From NCBI GenBank assembly GCA_017614465.1, contig JAGABW010000016.1, positions 1 to 51,349 of the forward strand: a stretch of 51,349 nucleotides of DNA. The letters run 5' to 3'. Positions 1-8,283 of this stretch are shown here, piece after piece. This DNA comes from Bacteroidaceae bacterium (lineage in GTDB: Bacteria; Bacteroidota; Bacteroidia; Bacteroidales; Bacteroidaceae). Position numbers and translations under genes: made by a program. Numbering within the stretch: position 1 is the stretch's first letter; every line of letters starts with the position of its first letter. The notes beneath the pieces are model-generated. The model saw only the letters and a program-made list of their open reading frames with translations, was not told the origin of the DNA and did not search any database.

Positions 1-3
1 ACT

Positions 4-1410
4 TTATTTTTGAATTGATATTACTGTTTGACCATGATATTTATCGGCTGTGAGACTTACTACATAGTTACCGTTGCGAACACTCGGATAGATTGAGAAT
101 TTCTGTACACCTGTGTGTAGGGCTCCTGTATTGAAACTTTGTACAAAAACTCCCGATTGGGTATAGAAACTGACTTTTGATGTCTGTACATCCTCTGGCA
201 GAGCAAACTTGACTTCCACCTGATTGCTATGTGCTATTGGATAAGCATATATGTCACAATAGTATGGGTCTGGGGTATTTCCTGACATGTTGTCGGCTCC
301 TGTTTTAATAAGCGACATATACATAGGACGTTCCGGTTCACCTTGTAACAATGAATACAATCGCAGGTCGCCTGTAAGTGTATTACTGAAATAGGATATG
401 GCAGCATCTTCAAACTCATACTTTATTTTCTCATCACCGAAATAGCGGTCGGTCTTTTCTATATAAGTGTCCTTAAATGTCAACATGCCGTCTTTTGACA
501 ATGTGGCACTGAATGGTATAGTATCTGAGTCCTGCATCCACGATCCGCTGTAGCCGTCGTCGCTCTTACCAACTGACAGCATCAAGTTCTGTTCCTTCAA
601 CACACGCTGGCCGCTCCAGTCGTAGGTTATTAACAGTCCATGGTATGTTCCGCTTAAATCGGCATGGTTGTTGATGAATGTCTCAACATACGGCATGGTT
701 TCTGGAACTTCCTGATCGTCGGATTCCGTAAGAGTTACCACATGTGCATCGACTTCGGATTCGTCACGGAGTTGTTCTTCTATAGCTACCAATATATTGT
801 AATTGGCTGCTTCGGCAAGATATTTTTCTGCAATGGTCTCGTCTTTCTCTACTCCATAGCCGTTGCGGTAGCATAAGCCGAGCATGTAAGTACATTCTGG
901 GCATTCGCCTAATTCAAGGGCTTTGCGGAAACATGCCACTGCTGATTCATAGTCTTGCTCACAACCTAAGCCTTTATAATACATATAACCGAGGTCGTAG
1001 TTGCATATTAAGGATCCCAATTCGGCACCTTTCTTATAATAATCGAAAGCTTTGGAGAAGTCTTGACGTGATTTCTCTGCACCATACCATAGTTCGCCAA
1101 GATTATGATAGGCTTTGAGGCAACCGCCTGCACATGCTGATTCAAAATAGTTGACTGCGGCTACTGAATCGACATCTACCCCAATACCATTCAGGTATGC
1201 CATTCCCAACACATTTTGTGCTTGAGCCTTCAATGAATCATTTTCGATATTTTGCAAGGTCTCGATTGCCCATGATACAGGCTTACTGTCGGACTTGCCT
1301 TTTATTATATTTACGGCTTCGTCATAATCACCGTCATATGCTGATGCTGACACGGATATTGCCATAAGGAATACAGGCAGCATTCTTAGTAGTTTGTCTA
1401 TTTTTACCAT
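4..1410 (-). CDS. Exported Sel1-repeat protein with T9SS-like C-terminal domain
   Basis: The 468-residue product opens with a signal peptide (about residues 1-24, ending SVSASA). About four 36-residue Sel1/TPR-like repeats follow (about 62-205), with typical pieces such as LGMAYLNGIGV, LGYMYYKGLG and LGLCYRNGYGVEKD. A beta-rich middle region of unknown fold spans about 240-380. The last 80 residues (YAYPI...VEVKFALPED...VSFYTQSG...GNYVVSL) look like a type A sorting domain of the type IX secretion system, which suggests secretion or surface anchoring; that is inference. The gene is last in a four-gene minus-strand set and its ATG lies inside the stop of the upstream gene (shared ATGGTAA). Sel1 repeats usually mediate protein-protein contacts; the partner is unknown. 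The stop codon is complete at 4-6. Confidence 0.8.
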   Translation of the reverse strand: MVKIDKLLRMLPVFLMAISVSASAYDGDYDEAVNIIKGKSDSKPVSWAIETLQNIENDSLKAQAQNVLGMAYLNGIGVDVDSVAAVNYFESACAGGCLKAYHNLGELWYGAEKSRQDFSKAFDYYKKGAELGSLICNYDLGYMYYKGLGCEQDYESAVACFRKALELGECPECTYMLGLCYRNGYGVEKDETIAEKYLAEAANYNILVAIEEQLRDESEVDAHVVTLTESDDQEVPETMPYVETFINNHADLSGTYHGLLITYDWSGQRVLKEQNLMLSVGKSDDGYSGSWMQDSDTIPFSATLSKDGMLTFKDTYIEKTDRYFGDEKIKYEFEDAAISYFSNTLTGDLRLYSLLQGEPERPMYMSLIKTGADNMSGNTPDPYYCDIYAYPIAHSNQVEVKFALPEDVQTSKVSFYTQSGVFVQSFNTGALHTGVQKFSIYPSVRNGNYVVSLTADKYHGQTVISIQK

Positions 1411-2261
1411 ACAAGATTTTCATTTATTGTTCGTTCTTCTTTTTTCTTTTGTAATATTGCTTTCTGGTTTAAAGACTCTGCCATCCGAACTGACTGTGGC
1501 TGCTGTTTCCACAACTCACGGAGGTTGTTTTTCAGAATCTGCTCGTTATCTTCATACATGTCGTAGATATTCATCTCGCTGATGTAATAAGCGGCGGCTT
1601 TTTCCTTTTCGGATGTACTATCGATTTGCGAAATCATACCGGCCGATTGAAGTTTACGCATGAGTTCGTCGGTCTTATTTATAGCTGCTGTCAGATTCTT
1701 TGTGGTCAGCACGCTATTGAGTTGAGAGGAAGTAAGGTTCTTCTTCAAACAACCCATCACTTCTTTCTTGTAGTTGTAGAACGGATTCTTTCTCAATCTC
1801 TTAGCAACTTTAAGTCCTATACTCTCTATTGCCTTATACTGTGGAGTTGCTGTCTGCTTACGGACAAAAAGCATGTGCAAAGAGTGCTGTATGGCAGCAC
1901 CTGCAAGTTTGTCGTTAAACGGAAGGAGACGCACATCGATTGAGTCTTGATAAAGACTATCAATAGACTGCTTCATGCCGACACGTTTCATGGCATCGTT
2001 CTCAATGAAGTCACAGATGTGTTTTCTGAATTCACGTTCCTGAAATAAATTAAGGAGATAGTTGCTGTGTTCATGCCACACACTATAGTCGAGTTTTAGT
2101 TGAGCAAAGGCATCATGTGCTGAGAAATGTGTGAGTAATGACAATTCTTGTTGATGTTGCCTCGCTACCGTCAGTTCTTCTTCTGAAAAGGGAAGAATCT
2201 GGGAATGCGCACTGGCTGCAGAGAGCAGCAATGCGAGAATCAAGAGTTTTCTCTTTTTCAT
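1404..2261 (-). CDS. Exported protein of unknown function
   Basis: This 285-residue protein has a clear signal peptide (MKKRKLLILALLLSAASAHS). The rest is mostly alpha-helical by eye, with many Leu, Lys and Gln residues, and ends in a charged stretch (QKKKEERTINENLVW). I do not recognise a family or a catalytic motif. It overlaps the downstream Sel1 gene by 7 nt, so the two are probably translationally coupled. It lies 100 nt after the O-antigen-ligase-like gene on the same strand, and no TAnnTTTG box is visible in that gap, so it is probably cotranscribed with it. The ATG at 2261 is preceded by AAGAAAACCAG, a weak AG-rich leader usual for this phylum. Confidence 0.7.
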   Translation of the reverse strand: MKKRKLLILALLLSAASAHSQILPFSEEELTVARQHQQELSLLTHFSAHDAFAQLKLDYSVWHEHSNYLLNLFQEREFRKHICDFIENDAMKRVGMKQSIDSLYQDSIDVRLLPFNDKLAGAAIQHSLHMLFVRKQTATPQYKAIESIGLKVAKRLRKNPFYNYKKEVMGCLKKNLTSSQLNSVLTTKNLTAAINKTDELMRKLQSAGMISQIDSTSEKEKAAAYYISEMNIYDMYEDNEQILKNNLRELWKQQPQSVRMAESLNQKAILQKKKEERTINENLVW

Positions 2262-2361
2262 CTGGTTTTCTTTTTTAATGTTTAACGTTAGGGTTAATTG
2301 TTTTTCGGTTGATATGTATTTAACCTGTCATCTGTAACAATGACTTTTTATGTTTACTTGT

Positions 2362-4098
2362 TTATTCTATCCTCTTCTTTCTTATATATTCCGCAACATA
2401 CTCTTTTATGTATGTTACCTCTTCGGATTCTATCTTTACAGGCTTTGCTATTATTTCTTCGGCGATAGCCTGAAACGACATGGTGTCACCCGATTTCTCA
2501 TATAGGTTCATCAATAGGTATTTGGTTGAAAAGTTGCCAGGAAGCATACATGAAAGGCGTTGCATCATTGAAATAGATTTGCTTATATTTCCTGATTTTT
2601 CGTAGTTTTCTGATTGGGATAGCATCAAAGTTGGTGATGATGTATATTTAAGTGCTTCGTCGCCATATTTGGTCGCTTTTTGGAACTTTCCTCTATCTGC
2701 ATAATATTCACTGCAAAAAGTGTAATATGCCTCCGACGTGCCAATCATATCGCGCAATGAGTTCAACTGGGTTTCCGTGAGAATCTTACCTTTCACATAT
2801 TGTTCCTTATAATTTTGCAATTGAAACTGAGCGACTGTCAGACGTGTCTCGACTATCAAAAGTAAGATTACTGTTATTGAGCATACAACAGATGCTGTAA
2901 CTTGGCGTATTCTTGATATTGAAAACTTTGACACATGGGGCGTTCCGACTGACACTGCACACAAGAAAAGAAGCCACGGGGCATCTGTCATTATTATGAA
3001 ATTTACTGCCGACATCACCACGTAGGCTATGCTAATTGATAGTGTGAAGATATCACGCCTACGAATAGTTTCGCATATCACAAGTATATAGAGCCCTACA
3101 AGGAAAAGTATGCCAATGATTCCTCCTTCTGCGCCCAACTCCAGATAATCGTTATAAGCAGTGATTACACTTGATGTTTGGTTGCTTTGTTTTCGCTCCG
3201 TCTCATGAGTGGCAAAGTATTCCGACACATAATTATTATAGGAGCGTTCAAACATGCCGTAACCCACTCCAACAGGATTGTCTGCAATCATTCCGACCGT
3301 CTGCTTCCATATAAAGATTCTGCCGTCGGCCGAACTCTGTTTCATCTTATACAGATGAATTGACAGCAAACCCACAAGAAGGCATGTTACGACCACACCA
3401 ATAATTACCACAGGCTTTCTCATTGCTTTTATTCGTTCGTGATATTTCACTACAAGGGCTGTGGCTCCCATAAGAAACATGCCGATATAGGCTGTACGGC
3501 ACCGTAACACAAATACATAAAAAAGAGACAGAGCCAGTATCATAAAACTTATAACGACATGCTCCTTTCGGAAGAGTTTTCTTATTAGGAATGCTGTTGC
3601 TCCAACAAGATAAATTGCTGTGACATTGGGATTCTCACTGCATCCTGTCAGTTTGAAATAAGGATTGGCTGAGTCTATGGTCCCAATATGCTGAAGTATC
3701 AGGAAGAGTATTTGGATGACTGCTATCAGGATTATTCCATCCTCAACATCCCTATTTCGGAGCAATCCTTCTGCTATCAGAGACGGAAGAAGTGCTGCAA
3801 ACACAAGTAAGCTCATACTATTGAACCATACGTACTGCTCGGGCTGGGCTACCAACAAGCCGTGCAGAAGCATATATGCTGTCCACAACAGGAAGAAAAC
3901 ACCCTGACGAGTTATATGAAAAGGTGTTTTATTTATAATACATCCTGTAAGACCTGTAAGAAGCATCAGCAATCTGACAACACTACCAAGCAGGGATGTT
4001 GACAGAGACGGATATACAAACAAGCCTGTATCAATGCAACTCAACACACACGACAGATACCACAGAGACAACAGTACGTATCTAAGACTTACCACCAT
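2362..4098 (-). CDS. O-antigen ligase/Wzy-family membrane protein with C-terminal TPR-like region
   Basis: A 578-residue polytopic membrane protein. About ten hydrophobic segments cover residues 1-420. The large periplasmic loop typical of the Wzy_C/WaaL family falls at about 255-335, with DGRIFIWKQTVGMIADNP, VGVGYGMFE and the HNDYLELGAEGG-like AYNDYLELGAEGG. The last 150 residues are soluble and TPR-like (YADRGKFQKATKYGDEAL, NYEKSGNISKSISMMQRL). Family members transfer or polymerise undecaprenyl-linked glycans at the inner membrane; some TPR-tailed members O-glycosylate proteins. No glycosyltransferase lies nearby, so the substrate cannot be read from context. The start codon overlaps the end of the transglutaminase-like gene by 10 nt, suggesting coupled translation. 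Confidence 0.8.
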   Translation of the reverse strand: MVVSLRYVLLSLWYLSCVLSCIDTGLFVYPSLSTSLLGSVVRLLMLLTGLTGCIINKTPFHITRQGVFFLLWTAYMLLHGLLVAQPEQYVWFNSMSLLVFAALLPSLIAEGLLRNRDVEDGIILIAVIQILFLILQHIGTIDSANPYFKLTGCSENPNVTAIYLVGATAFLIRKLFRKEHVVISFMILALSLFYVFVLRCRTAYIGMFLMGATALVVKYHERIKAMRKPVVIIGVVVTCLLVGLLSIHLYKMKQSSADGRIFIWKQTVGMIADNPVGVGYGMFERSYNNYVSEYFATHETERKQSNQTSSVITAYNDYLELGAEGGIIGILFLVGLYILVICETIRRRDIFTLSISIAYVVMSAVNFIIMTDAPWLLFLCAVSVGTPHVSKFSISRIRQVTASVVCSITVILLLIVETRLTVAQFQLQNYKEQYVKGKILTETQLNSLRDMIGTSEAYYTFCSEYYADRGKFQKATKYGDEALKYTSSPTLMLSQSENYEKSGNISKSISMMQRLSCMLPGNFSTKYLLMNLYEKSGDTMSFQAIAEEIIAKPVKIESEEVTYIKEYVAEYIRKKRIE

Positions 4099-6071
4099 AC
4101 TTGTTTTCCATTTTCGTAAGTAAAGATGCGTTCCTCTGTACCTCCGCTGGCATTATGAAGAAGAAGTAACACCCCCTTAGGGACATTATCAAAACTGAGG
4201 GCATCCTCATACTTTGCCACCTGCTCGCCCAACATGTGCCAGTGGCCGTCGTGCCAGCAATAAAGCTGGTATTTATCGCCTGCATTGATGGAATTGCCGT
4301 CACTGCGAGGATGGACACGGATCTTGGAAAGATGAGTAGGCAATTCCAGTTCGGCTGCAGACCATGCTCCGTCAGGAACAATACGGCTGTATGAGGTCAG
4401 GACATCACCGTCATATACCTGTTCGAAATTATGCCCTTCGGTACCGCTTTTACCACCATACACACTTTTAGGGCACATTAACTTGCCTGAATCATCAAAC
4501 AGCTGGACTTCAGCTATATTTCCATGCGAATCCTTGGCTGAAATGAACTTGAAGTATTTATATTTTCCCTCATAATGCAACGGAAGCGTATAGTATCTGT
4601 TTTCTGGGACAGCATCAAGAGTTGCAACGATTACAGAGTCCTTAAAATCCCTGTCATTTGAAACCACAAACATACTATGCTGCAACTGGTTATTGTATTT
4701 ATTTAGGATCTCGGACTCCTTGTACTTACGTGACACAAGGATACGTTCCTTATCGGAGCCATCTCCGGAAAGGAAGGTTACATTACCCTCGCGATCAAGG
4801 ATGAAGGGAGAATTTGCCGAATGGTTCTTTCCTGAACTATCCATATAAAAAGGGAGATAGACGATATTGCGTCCGAGTTTCTCAAACACTGCCTGACCGT
4901 CATTTACCGACGAAAAGGCTACTGGAACCCATGTCTTATTGTCAAAAACTGCAAGATATGCCCAGCGTACTGGTTCCGAAGCGTCTGGCATGTCTATCGG
5001 AACGGTCACATCTGTGGTCTCTACATACTTGTCGGTTACGTCGATATAGTTATCGCTGCGGAACAGTGAAGGAACATAAGACTCATGGTCGCGACTGATC
5101 TCATACAGCCATGGCTGATGTGCATAGGTCTGACGGTAAACCTTGGGAAGGGTCAGGTCTGAACGCTCGTCAAACTGTGAACCTGGCGACTCGTTTACAC
5201 CGAATGGAAGGGTATAGTCGTCATTTACAAACATAACGCTCCAAGAGTGTCCCATAGAGCGGTTGCCCCACTGGGGAACGAAGTCTATTGCAGACGGATA
5301 GCCAAAGGCACGAAGCTGGGCTACAATACGTGTGGAATAGGCGTCACAGTAAGCGATGCGCACACGCAGCAGTTTGTCCAGAGGAAACTCAGGAAGAGGT
5401 TTCGGAGAATAGAACACGGCTCCGTTAAAATTTATGTTCAAAAGTTTACATGCGGTGAAGGGGAAATAGTAATTGTATTGCTTACGGAAATAGCCGTCAA
5501 GTTCTTTGCCGTAGCGGGATATGTAGGTCTCACGCCAGGCACTCAGAGGTTCGTTACCGATCCTGTGAGGAAGGACATAGTTACAAAAGGTCTCGAAACT
5601 ATAGCTGTGACAGTTCTTCTGCCACATGTCATATGCGGAATCGATATTTTTTATAAGGTATTCGGGGCTGACGGACAACAGATCATATATACTGTCACAA
5701 TCATACGGATAGTCATGAATACCATGTATGGCCTTGACATATGCATTCATGTACACATCATTGACCTGTTCAGGTTCGGCTGAGAACACAGAATGGAGAT
5801 AGTCGTAATACTCCTGAACATCTGGGCTCATAAGATAATGACAGCCAGTCATGTTCTCTATAAGGAAACAGGCTGCCTTATATTTCAGGCTGTCATCCTT
5901 ATAATGGGAAAGCACTTGTTCCAGATTGGAACGGTTTGCAGACGATTGGGCCAATACCTCGGACAGGCGGGATTGGGAGGTTTCCTGACTTTTATTCTTG
6001 GGATGTGTCTTTGAGGATAACGGTAATACCAGACACCAACAGGCAATACCGAATAGTAGTTTTAAGTTCAT
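4089..6071 (-). CDS. Exported transglutaminase-like protein with discoidin-like C-terminal domain
   Basis: A 660-residue exported protein; the N-terminus is hydrophobic (about 1-20). Residues about 230-300 form a transglutaminase/papain-like core: Cys242 in RIAYCDAYS, His275 in MGHSWSVMF and an Asp at 284-285 would be the Cys-His-Asp triad. Residues about 503-660 resemble an F5/8 type C (discoidin) carbohydrate- or surface-binding sandwich (YFKFISAKD, EVQLFDDSGKL, AAELELP, YQLYCWHDGHW). Bacterial members of the fold include proteases, peptide cyclases and cross-linkers, so the reaction cannot be fixed. The gene is first in the minus-strand set and overlaps the membrane gene by 10 nt. Local G+C is high: 31 of 60 bases at 5221-5280. 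Confidence 0.78.
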   Translation of the reverse strand: MNLKLLFGIACWCLVLPLSSKTHPKNKSQETSQSRLSEVLAQSSANRSNLEQVLSHYKDDSLKYKAACFLIENMTGCHYLMSPDVQEYYDYLHSVFSAEPEQVNDVYMNAYVKAIHGIHDYPYDCDSIYDLLSVSPEYLIKNIDSAYDMWQKNCHSYSFETFCNYVLPHRIGNEPLSAWRETYISRYGKELDGYFRKQYNYYFPFTACKLLNINFNGAVFYSPKPLPEFPLDKLLRVRIAYCDAYSTRIVAQLRAFGYPSAIDFVPQWGNRSMGHSWSVMFVNDDYTLPFGVNESPGSQFDERSDLTLPKVYRQTYAHQPWLYEISRDHESYVPSLFRSDNYIDVTDKYVETTDVTVPIDMPDASEPVRWAYLAVFDNKTWVPVAFSSVNDGQAVFEKLGRNIVYLPFYMDSSGKNHSANSPFILDREGNVTFLSGDGSDKERILVSRKYKESEILNKYNNQLQHSMFVVSNDRDFKDSVIVATLDAVPENRYYTLPLHYEGKYKYFKFISAKDSHGNIAEVQLFDDSGKLMCPKSVYGGKSGTEGHNFEQVYDGDVLTSYSRIVPDGAWSAAELELPTHLSKIRVHPRSDGNSINAGDKYQLYCWHDGHWHMLGEQVAKYEDALSFDNVPKGVLLLLHNASGGTEERIFTYENGKQVWW

Positions 6072-6381
6072 TTCTATTGTTGTATTTTTGGTTTATTTAT
6101 TGCCTAAAAAATTTTCATACCTGAAAAAAAGGACATAAAGACTACAGTAGGGAAAGGCACATTATTCATTCATGGAAGTGCAACGGGTACAATCCATAAA
6201 TTAGGGCCTTACTTCTACTATCACACATGAATGTGATGAATGGAAACAACAAAGTAACTTGATTGTTTGGGTGTCGATAGGTGTTTACTTACGCTTTTTC
6301 AACCTGGTAAAGGATGGGTAAGATAAGACAGACTATTGATTTGCTGTGTCGTTTCGCTAATGCCGGATTTATTCAGACATT

Positions 6382-6410
6382 GCGATTGCACTAAAAAAAG
6401 TGCAAATCGC
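6382..6410. repeat. Hairpin with one-base bulge
   Basis: Arms 6382-6392 and 6399-6410 pair over 11 bp with a single extra A in the right arm and a loop of six A residues. No U-tract follows on the plus strand; on the minus strand a T-run lies upstream of it. It could be a protein-binding dyad or an RNA hairpin; role unknown. Confidence 0.6.
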
Positions 6411-6426
6411 ATGCAAATTAAAAAAA

Positions 6427-6499
6427 AAAAACAGCTTTCCAAATTTTTTAACAAAAAAATGAAAAAAACTTTATTTTTTTATTTAAAAAAGCTGTTTTT
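6427..6499. repeat. 12-bp perfect inverted repeat around an AT-rich core
   Basis: AAAAACAGCTTT at 6427-6438 and its exact complement AAAGCTGTTTTT at 6488-6499 are separated by 49 bases that are almost all A and T. The arms could pair in RNA or act as a paired binding site. No target duplication or transposase accompanies them. Confidence 0.6.
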
Positions 6500-6660
6500 G
6501 ATTTATACATGGGGAAAAATGTGCAAATAATATTACTTTTTCATGAATGTAAAAAATATTTATCGGGGCAGGAAGTGAACACGAGTCATTGATCATAGCC
6601 GTATGATTTTCACTATTAATGCGCGTTGGGGACTTATCCTATCAGACGATACTCATGCCC

Positions 6661-6700
6661 AACAAACAAAAAAAGACTTCCGAATCATATCGGAAGTCTT
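6661..6700 (-). terminator. Rho-independent terminator of the FadL-like operon
   Basis: An 11-bp perfect stem (6673-6683 with 6690-6700, core GACTTCCGA) and a 6-nt loop lie 27 bases after the stop of the FadL-like gene. In the minus direction the stem runs straight into a T-tract (6668-6674), so it ends leftward transcription. Confidence 0.9.
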
Positions 6701-6726
6701 ATGTGTGTTAATATCTAAATTGACAA

Positions 6727-8229
6727 TTAGAACTTGAAACCAAGTGTACCAATCACCTGACATCTGTTATTAGAAATCTCTGTTGGCTTCAAGTCAATGT
6801 GGTCAAAGGCATAGAAATCACCTTTCTGAGTTTGGTATTGACATGCAAGATCCACATAACCGCCCTTAAATCTGTATCCAAGACCAACGGTAAAACGATG
6901 AGTGTCTTTCCAGTTAGTAAAATCTGTTTCTGTAAGATTCTGATCAAAGATCAAAGAATTGTATGCATTGCTCTTAAATGGAGCTGAAACATAGTTATAT
7001 CCTGCACGAATACTGATTGAAGGATCAGGTTTTGCTTCCATACCGATCTTGAACACACTTTGTCCTTTAAGATTACCCTTTATGAATGAGTTTTGTAGGG
7101 CATAATAACTATCATCGTAATAATCACATTCGTAGAATTTAGATGAACTCAAATCTTGATACTCATATTCTGCACCTATAGCAAAATAATTACCTTCAGT
7201 ATAACCTAAGCTTACACCAAATTTCCATGGAGTGCGGAATGAATACTCACCTTTTGGAGCATAATACTGACGTTCACCGTCGCTATAATATAAGTAGTGT
7301 TGCTCATCTGTATTCATCATCACGATATCACAACCATGATAATCGTCCATTTTATACCATGTTGGTGTGTGTATTGTCAATCCGAAACGGAAAGGAGAAT
7401 TATCAATCGGACGGCAGATAAATCCGAATTTAGCATCGTATCCATCCCCCTTACTATCATAATAATTACTTATGTAATAATCAGCAACTCCGTCGGCACC
7501 TGCTTCAAAATAATTGGATTCACGAGTGTAATTCATGTTGTACACTCCCATTGAAACACCGAAGAAATACTTATCCAACACATTAAATGACACGTTAAAA
7601 TCAGTCTGAGATGTGCTTCCTCGTTGTGATTTATACATATCGGCGTATTGTGCCGGTGCGCCATAATATTGTGATGTTGCTTCATCATAATTACACAATG
7701 AGTTATATTCGTTAATGTCATTTTGGAGTTGAACCGCATTAAATGGCAAATCACCCCATGAATCGTATTGACCGCTGAGATTAGCCATATCAGCAATCTG
7801 TATGGTCTGAGACAAACCGTCAATATTACCAACCTCTGTGTATAAATTACTTAAGAAATTCTTCTTTTTATAATAATTCACACCAAAATTGATATATTTC
7901 AAATAACTATCATCTGTTGACATAGATATTACAACGCCGGCATTGTCGATAGATGCACGTGAACGATCATTGTCAAGTACGCCTTTGTCAGCGAACACAC
8001 CACCTAATGTGATAGCAGCATCGCTCTTACGGAACGTAGCCGAACCTGCTGGATTGTTGCTGATTACAGAGATATCGCCGCCTAAAGCACTTAACGCACC
8101 ACCCATTCCGACATATCGTGCTGTACCATTCAAATCACTTGACATAATATTATATGCGTCGTATGAATTCTGAGCCATTGTACCAACAGAAACAAATGCT
8201 GCTGATAAAAGTAAAAAAACTTTTTTCAT
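6727..8229 (-). CDS. FadL/OmpP1-like outer-membrane transport protein
   Basis: I chose the internal ATG at 8229, giving 500 residues, because it starts a normal signal peptide (MKKVFLLLSAAFVSVGTMAQ) with AGAAGAT just before it; a frame-extended ATG at 8256 would add nine non-signal residues. The mature N-terminus (NSYDAYNIMSSDLNGTARYV, GMGGALSALGGDISVISNNPAG) is the hatch-like opening of the FadL/Toluene_X superfamily as found in Bacteroidota. The rest alternates beta strands and ends in Phe (GTLGFKF), as expected of an outer-membrane barrel. Family members let hydrophobic molecules cross the outer membrane; the substrate here is unknown. It lies 54 nt downstream of a low-complexity exported protein and is probably cotranscribed with it. 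A strong terminator follows. Confidence 0.85.
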   Translation of the reverse strand: MKKVFLLLSAAFVSVGTMAQNSYDAYNIMSSDLNGTARYVGMGGALSALGGDISVISNNPAGSATFRKSDAAITLGGVFADKGVLDNDRSRASIDNAGVVISMSTDDSYLKYINFGVNYYKKKNFLSNLYTEVGNIDGLSQTIQIADMANLSGQYDSWGDLPFNAVQLQNDINEYNSLCNYDEATSQYYGAPAQYADMYKSQRGSTSQTDFNVSFNVLDKYFFGVSMGVYNMNYTRESNYFEAGADGVADYYISNYYDSKGDGYDAKFGFICRPIDNSPFRFGLTIHTPTWYKMDDYHGCDIVMMNTDEQHYLYYSDGERQYYAPKGEYSFRTPWKFGVSLGYTEGNYFAIGAEYEYQDLSSSKFYECDYYDDSYYALQNSFIKGNLKGQSVFKIGMEAKPDPSISIRAGYNYVSAPFKSNAYNSLIFDQNLTETDFTNWKDTHRFTVGLGYRFKGGYVDLACQYQTQKGDFYAFDHIDLKPTEISNNRCQVIGTLGFKF

Positions 8230-8283
8230 ATCTTCTAAAATTTTAGTTAACAACAATTTTATTATTTATCAAACTATAATTTA

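Larger units (their letters stand above)
6072..6726. other. AT-rich intergenic gap with inverted repeats
   Basis: This 655-base gap holds no convincing gene. It contains a near-perfect hairpin at 6382-6410 (arms GCGATTGCACT and AGTGCAAATCGC, one-base bulge, A6 loop), a long A/T block at 6415-6540 with a perfect 12-bp inverted repeat (6427-6438 and 6488-6499), and the terminator of the FadL-like gene at its right end. A 64-codon open frame at 6336-6530 is Lys-rich low complexity and looks like chance. I found no clear TAnnTTTG box for the leftward operon. Confidence 0.7.

Noticed and set aside
5247..5783. 178-codon plus-strand frame opposite the transglutaminase-like gene
   Set aside because: It lies wholly antisense to a well-supported gene with signal peptide and active-site motifs; no recognisable protein features.
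6336..6530. 64-codon plus-strand frame in the AT-rich gap
   Set aside because: It is mostly Lys/Phe/Leu from A and T runs, crosses both inverted repeats and has no start context or family look.
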